Assembly (NCBI RefSeq): GCF_004346095.1
Contig: NZ_SLZV01000009.1
Coordinates: forward strand, 24,670 to 88,669
Length of the DNA: 64,000 bases
From: Faecalimonas umbilicata
GTDB lineage: Bacteria; Bacillota; Clostridia; Lachnospirales; Lachnospiraceae
Direction: 5' to 3'
The translations under genes and the position numbers were made by a program. The notes beneath the pieces were generated by a model. The model made no database searches. It was not told the DNA's origin and saw nothing but the letters and a program-made list of their open reading frames with translations. Shown here one piece after another: positions 61,629 through 64,000 of this stretch; positions within the stretch are counted from its first letter, which is position 1, and each line of letters opens with the position of its first letter.

Positions 61629-61762
61629 GATGATTTTCTGCAAAATCAATAACTTTCATAGCAGAGAAGTTCTTGCGCCGCCCTCTTTTTTTGTGCTACA
61701 ATCCAGACGAAGAACATTTACAAACATTACTTGAAATCGATATCTATGGAGGATTTATTTTT

Positions 61763-62506
61763 ATGAAAATCATCATTTCCCCGGCAAAGAACATGAAACC
61801 GGCCCAATCCGAAACGATACCGCGTTCGCTGCCCGCTTATCTTTCCCATACACAGGAGATTATCGAGGTGCTGCGTACCTATTCCCCGATGGATCTTGAG
61901 ATTCTTATGCGGATCAATCCATCCTTGGCACTGGATGCTGCCGACCGGATCCAGACAATGAAATTCGATCAGAACGGTACTGCCGCCATCGAAACTTATG
62001 ATGGAATCCAGTATAAATATATGAAACCACTCACCTTTTCTGACTCTGACAAAGAGTATGCTCAAAAGACGATCCGCATTTTAAGCGGCGCTTATGGAAT
62101 ATTAAAGCCTTACGACAGTATTTACGAATACCGATTGGAAATGCTCACAAAACTAAATGTTGCAGGCACAAAGAACCTTTATGAATACTGGTCTGACCTT
62201 CTCTATCAGGATCTCACTGCATCCGATGACCGGATCGTCAATCTTGCCTCTGAGGAATATGCAAAATGTATCCGAAAATACGTCAAAGCTCCGGTTCGTT
62301 TTCTCACCTGCTCTTTCAAAGTCCGGAAAAATGGAGTTTACAAGACACTCGCCACTGCCGCCAAGATGGCACGCGGTCAAATGGTTCACTATATCATCAC
62401 AAACCGAATTTCTGATTTTGAAAAATTAAAAGAGTTCGACACCGACGGCTACTTCTATGAGCCTTCCCTCTCCTCTGACTCCGAATTCGTCTTTTTACAG
62501 CGCTGA
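61763..62506 (+). CDS. yaaA: Peroxide stress protein YaaA
   Basis: 247 residues from ATG at 61763, with TGGAGGA about 10 nt upstream; the upstream frame extension from 61673 is not coding-like. Family motifs: MKIIISPAKNMK, then a helical body, IRILSGAYGILKPYDSIYEYRLEM and YLASEEYAK-type (IVNLASEEYAKCI), ending VRFLTCSFKVRK and AKMARGQMVHYIITN. YaaA binds DNA and lowers free iron under peroxide stress in E. coli. Divergent from ylxM. Confidence 0.94.
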   Translation: MKIIISPAKNMKPAQSETIPRSLPAYLSHTQEIIEVLRTYSPMDLEILMRINPSLALDAADRIQTMKFDQNGTAAIETYDGIQYKYMKPLTFSDSDKEYAQKTIRILSGAYGILKPYDSIYEYRLEMLTKLNVAGTKNLYEYWSDLLYQDLTASDDRIVNLASEEYAKCIRKYVKAPVRFLTCSFKVRKNGVYKTLATAAKMARGQMVHYIITNRISDFEKLKEFDTDGYFYEPSLSSDSEFVFLQR

Positions 62507-62521
62507 TTTTTTACAGCGCTG
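62492..62521. repeat. Tandem 14-bp repeat containing a palindrome at the yaaA 3' end
   Basis: TTTTTACAGCGCTG occurs at 62492-62505 and 62508-62521 (two bases between copies). CAGCGCTG is self-complementary, so the two copies form a hairpin (8 bp stem, 8-nt loop). The first copy includes the yaaA stop. It may serve as a weak terminator between convergent genes. Confidence 0.6.
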
Positions 62522-62523
62522 TC

Positions 62524-63354
62524 TTATTCCTTCAACAACTTCTCTACATTCAGCAGTCCCCATCCTTGTTCATTCTGAGGCCTTCCAATATCAATACTGC
62601 TCTCCCGAAGCCGTAGTTTCACTTCTACATTAGACATATCCGGATATTTTGATAACAAAAGCGCGATAGCACCGCTCACGACCGGCGTGGACATGGATGT
62701 TCCGCTCTTCATTGTATACGGTTTCTGTCCTTTTTCTCTGTATCTTGCATTGCAGGATGTGATGTAGCTTCCCGGAGCAAGAAGATCCGGCTTCACCACA
62801 CACTCCGCAGTAGGACCTCTGCCCGAATAACTTTTTCTCTTTTTCTTTCCCTCTTCCATATAAAACTGGTCATCGCAGGAACCGACCGTGATCACTTTCT
62901 TGCTGATTCCCGGCGAGGTAATACTGCCTGGACGCGGTCCATAATTGCCTGCTGCAGTCACTACTACTATTCCCACGTCCCAAAGTGCCTCCACTGCCTG
63001 CACCAGCTTTTCTGCCCCCTCTTCATTGACACTCGGCAATGTCCCCACAGAAATATTTACAATGCGGATTTGAAAACGAGCCCGATTTTCCAGCACCCAC
63101 TGGATCCCATGCAGAACATTTCCGATATTTCCATTTCCTTTCTCATCCAACACTTTCACAACTACCAACTGACACTTCGGTGCCATTCCCTCATATCTGC
63201 CCCCAGACATCCTTCCACTCCCGCCGATGATTGAACTAACATGCGTCCCATGCGAATTGTCATCGTAAAGTTCCGTTCTGCCATGCAGCATGTCTGCAAA
63301 CGCAACAATTCTGTCATCAAAATCCGGATGGCGCACAATCCCCTCTTGTGTCAA
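62524..63354 (-). pseudogene. S8 (subtilisin-like) protease lacking its catalytic Asp region
   Basis: 276 residues remain. The His (DNSHGTHVSSIIGGSG), oxyanion Asn (VTAAGNYGPRPGS) and Ser (KSGTSMSTPVVSGAIALLL) motifs are clear. The protein begins at a TTG giving LTQEGIVRHPDFDD, where family members have DTGIVRHPDF: the Asp motif is absent. Bases GACACA (63347-63352) just upstream would encode Asp-Thr in another frame, and removing the four bases that follow would rejoin it to GIVRHPD. Upstream frames close by TGA without a full N-terminus. Most likely a frameshifted and 5'-truncated gene. Cytoplasmic-type short S8 proteases of this kind are common in Lachnospiraceae. Confidence 0.7.
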
Positions 63355-63476
63355 ATAATTGCAGAAAGATCATCGATTATTTCCCCTGAATCTTTCATCT
63401 CCTCTTTTTTATTCTTTCATGTTCAACTTCTTAAAGTCTGCAATAATTGATAAACTCCATTTTATCCGGAATTTTA

Positions 63477-63833
63477 TCAGCGAACTGCCTCTTCTTTTTT
63501 AACCTGTGCCAAAAAAACAGCTTCTCCATTTTCGGTGATAATTCCTATTACCGTAAAAGGAGAAAAGAGAGACTTATTGACTGCAATAATATCTAAAACA
63601 ATTTTTCGCGGAACATATACTTCCTTTACGAAAAACCAGTTTTCAGAATAATAAAAATCAAACGGATCCGATATGTCCTCCATCACAAATCGGTTAAACT
63701 TCTCTTTTTCAATGAAATCCTTCAACTCTCTGAACGATAAATATCTTTTTACAATTTTCATGCAGGCAAATCTTTTTGGATAAGCACATCCCACAAAAAG
63801 ATATGTAAAAAATGTTAATGCTGCCACAAACAT
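63477..63833 (-). CDS. Hypothetical protein with one N-terminal membrane helix
   Basis: 118 residues from ATG at 63833, preferred because AGGTGG lies 5 nt upstream; the frame is open to a GTG at 63863 and just into the IS-like end. One hydrophobic N-terminal helix (FVAALTFFTYLFVGCAYP), then a soluble part with FYYSENWFFVKEVYVPRKIVLDI and TVIGIITENGEAVFLAQVKKEE. I do not recognise it. The end of a mobile element lies about 40 nt upstream, so its native N-terminus or promoter may have been displaced. Confidence 0.55.
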   Translation of the reverse strand: MFVAALTFFTYLFVGCAYPKRFACMKIVKRYLSFRELKDFIEKEKFNRFVMEDISDPFDFYYSENWFFVKEVYVPRKIVLDIIAVNKSLFSPFTVIGIITENGEAVFLAQVKKEEAVR

Positions 63834-63874
63834 AAGCGCCACCTGCATCTCACCGGCAAGCACTGCAAGTCTTA

Positions 63875-64000
63875 GTCAACTACCCACGACCTAAAGGTCA
63901 TGGGTTTGTAACTGCCCAGTCGTACTAACGACTTACGTCTCCGACCTTTAACCCCAATAGATATTGCTATCTAAAGTGGCGTTACATCATAGGGTGGTTG
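63875..64000 (-). mobile_element. End of an IS200/IS605-type element, body beyond the right edge
   Basis: A compact run of hairpins with no coding frame on the long scale. The outermost hairpin is CCCACGACC (63883-63891) with GGTCATGGG (63896-63904). Next is GTCGT (63919-63923) with ACGAC (63928-63932). Third is TAGATA (63958-63963) with TATCTA (63968-63973). This arrangement, and the sequence I recall around CCCACGACCTAAAGGTC, resemble the ends of IS200/IS605 elements that carry tnpB in gut Clostridia. No transposase gene is inside the window; the exact boundary (near 63872-63880) and which end it is are inferred. Confidence 0.6.
63876..64000 (-). ncRNA. Putative TnpB omega RNA (reRNA) scaffold
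   Basis: If tnpB is transcribed leftwards into this region, its 3' end RNA would carry three hairpins in 125 nt. A possible pseudoknot pairs TTAAAGGTC (63942-63950, minus strand) with GACCTTTA in the terminal hairpin. The sequence just beyond the element end, about 63856-63875 on the minus strand, would then be the guide. Inferred from structure and location; no conserved-structure search could be run. Confidence 0.4.

Noticed and set aside
63961..64000. C-terminus of tnpB ending at the TAG near 63971
   Set aside because: Only ten in-frame codons are visible before the edge, which is too little to claim a transposase-related coding region.

Overview
The window reads as a chromosomal segment of a Gram-positive, spore-forming, anaerobic Clostridia bacterium, most likely a gut Lachnospiraceae. 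Evidence: the gene order rpmB / yloU-yloV and ylxM-ffh-rpsP-khpA-rimM-trmD-rplS-lepB-rbgA-lepB-rnhB; the sporulation-linked gerW (ytfJ); a complete six-gene Rnf operon; a Na+-pumping biotin-dependent decarboxylase operon; class III fructose-1,6-bisphosphatase; and strong GGAGG ribosome binding sites throughout. Nearly all genes are on the minus strand. Plus-strand genes are rpmB, an aminopeptidase P, a two-gene ABC transporter and yaaA.

Layout. 1-1400: yloV (cut by the left edge) and yloU, divergent from rpmB. 1880-6680: a small membrane protein, gerW, a DUF2953 protein, an unknown protein and a penicillin-binding protein/FtsW pair whose frames overlap by 131 nt. 6690-12120: U32 peptidase, zapA, ruvB, ruvA, a Gx transporter and a NusG-II protein. 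12358-12819: a Q/N/Y-rich membrane protein interrupted by an in-frame TAG. 12957-18377: rnfCDGEAB plus a DUF2752 protein. 18601-24301: an S1-domain protein, ispH, cmk, a BaiN-like flavoprotein, an RpiR regulator and a HAD phosphatase. 24518-29752: the Na+ decarboxylase/transcarboxylase operon. 30054-48905: housekeeping and metabolism (pepP, two D,D-carboxypeptidases, scpAB, fbp, mgsA, topB, galM, ppk1, asd, argH, queH). 49058-52118: ABC transporter genes and a MATE pump. 52196-61565: tRNA-Thr, mscS, pgeF, and the yraN-to-ylxM ribosome/secretion block. 61763-64000: yaaA, a degenerate subtilisin-like protease, an unknown membrane protein and the end of what looks like an IS200/IS605-type element.

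How the genes connect. Two primary ion pumps lie within 17 kb: Rnf (ferredoxin:NAD+ oxidoreductase) and a biotin-dependent Na+-translocating decarboxylase. The latter carries both a methylmalonyl-CoA-type carboxyltransferase and an OadA/5S-type carboxyltransferase. Together they point to Na+-based energy conservation tied to pyruvate, oxaloacetate and CoA-ester metabolism. The rest is mainly core: cell wall synthesis, translation, secretion, recombination and chromosome segregation.

The points most worth a second look are: a seven-A run at the ispH/S1 junction, where losing one A would fuse the two genes; the IS200/IS605-type end with a structured putative omega RNA; the protease that has lost its catalytic Asp motif; the nonsense codon in the Q/N/Y-rich protein; the double-carboxyltransferase Na+ pump operon; and a perfect inverted repeat over the -35 box of the ylxM-ffh promoter. 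I did not find a clearly novel multi-gene defence or biosynthetic system.
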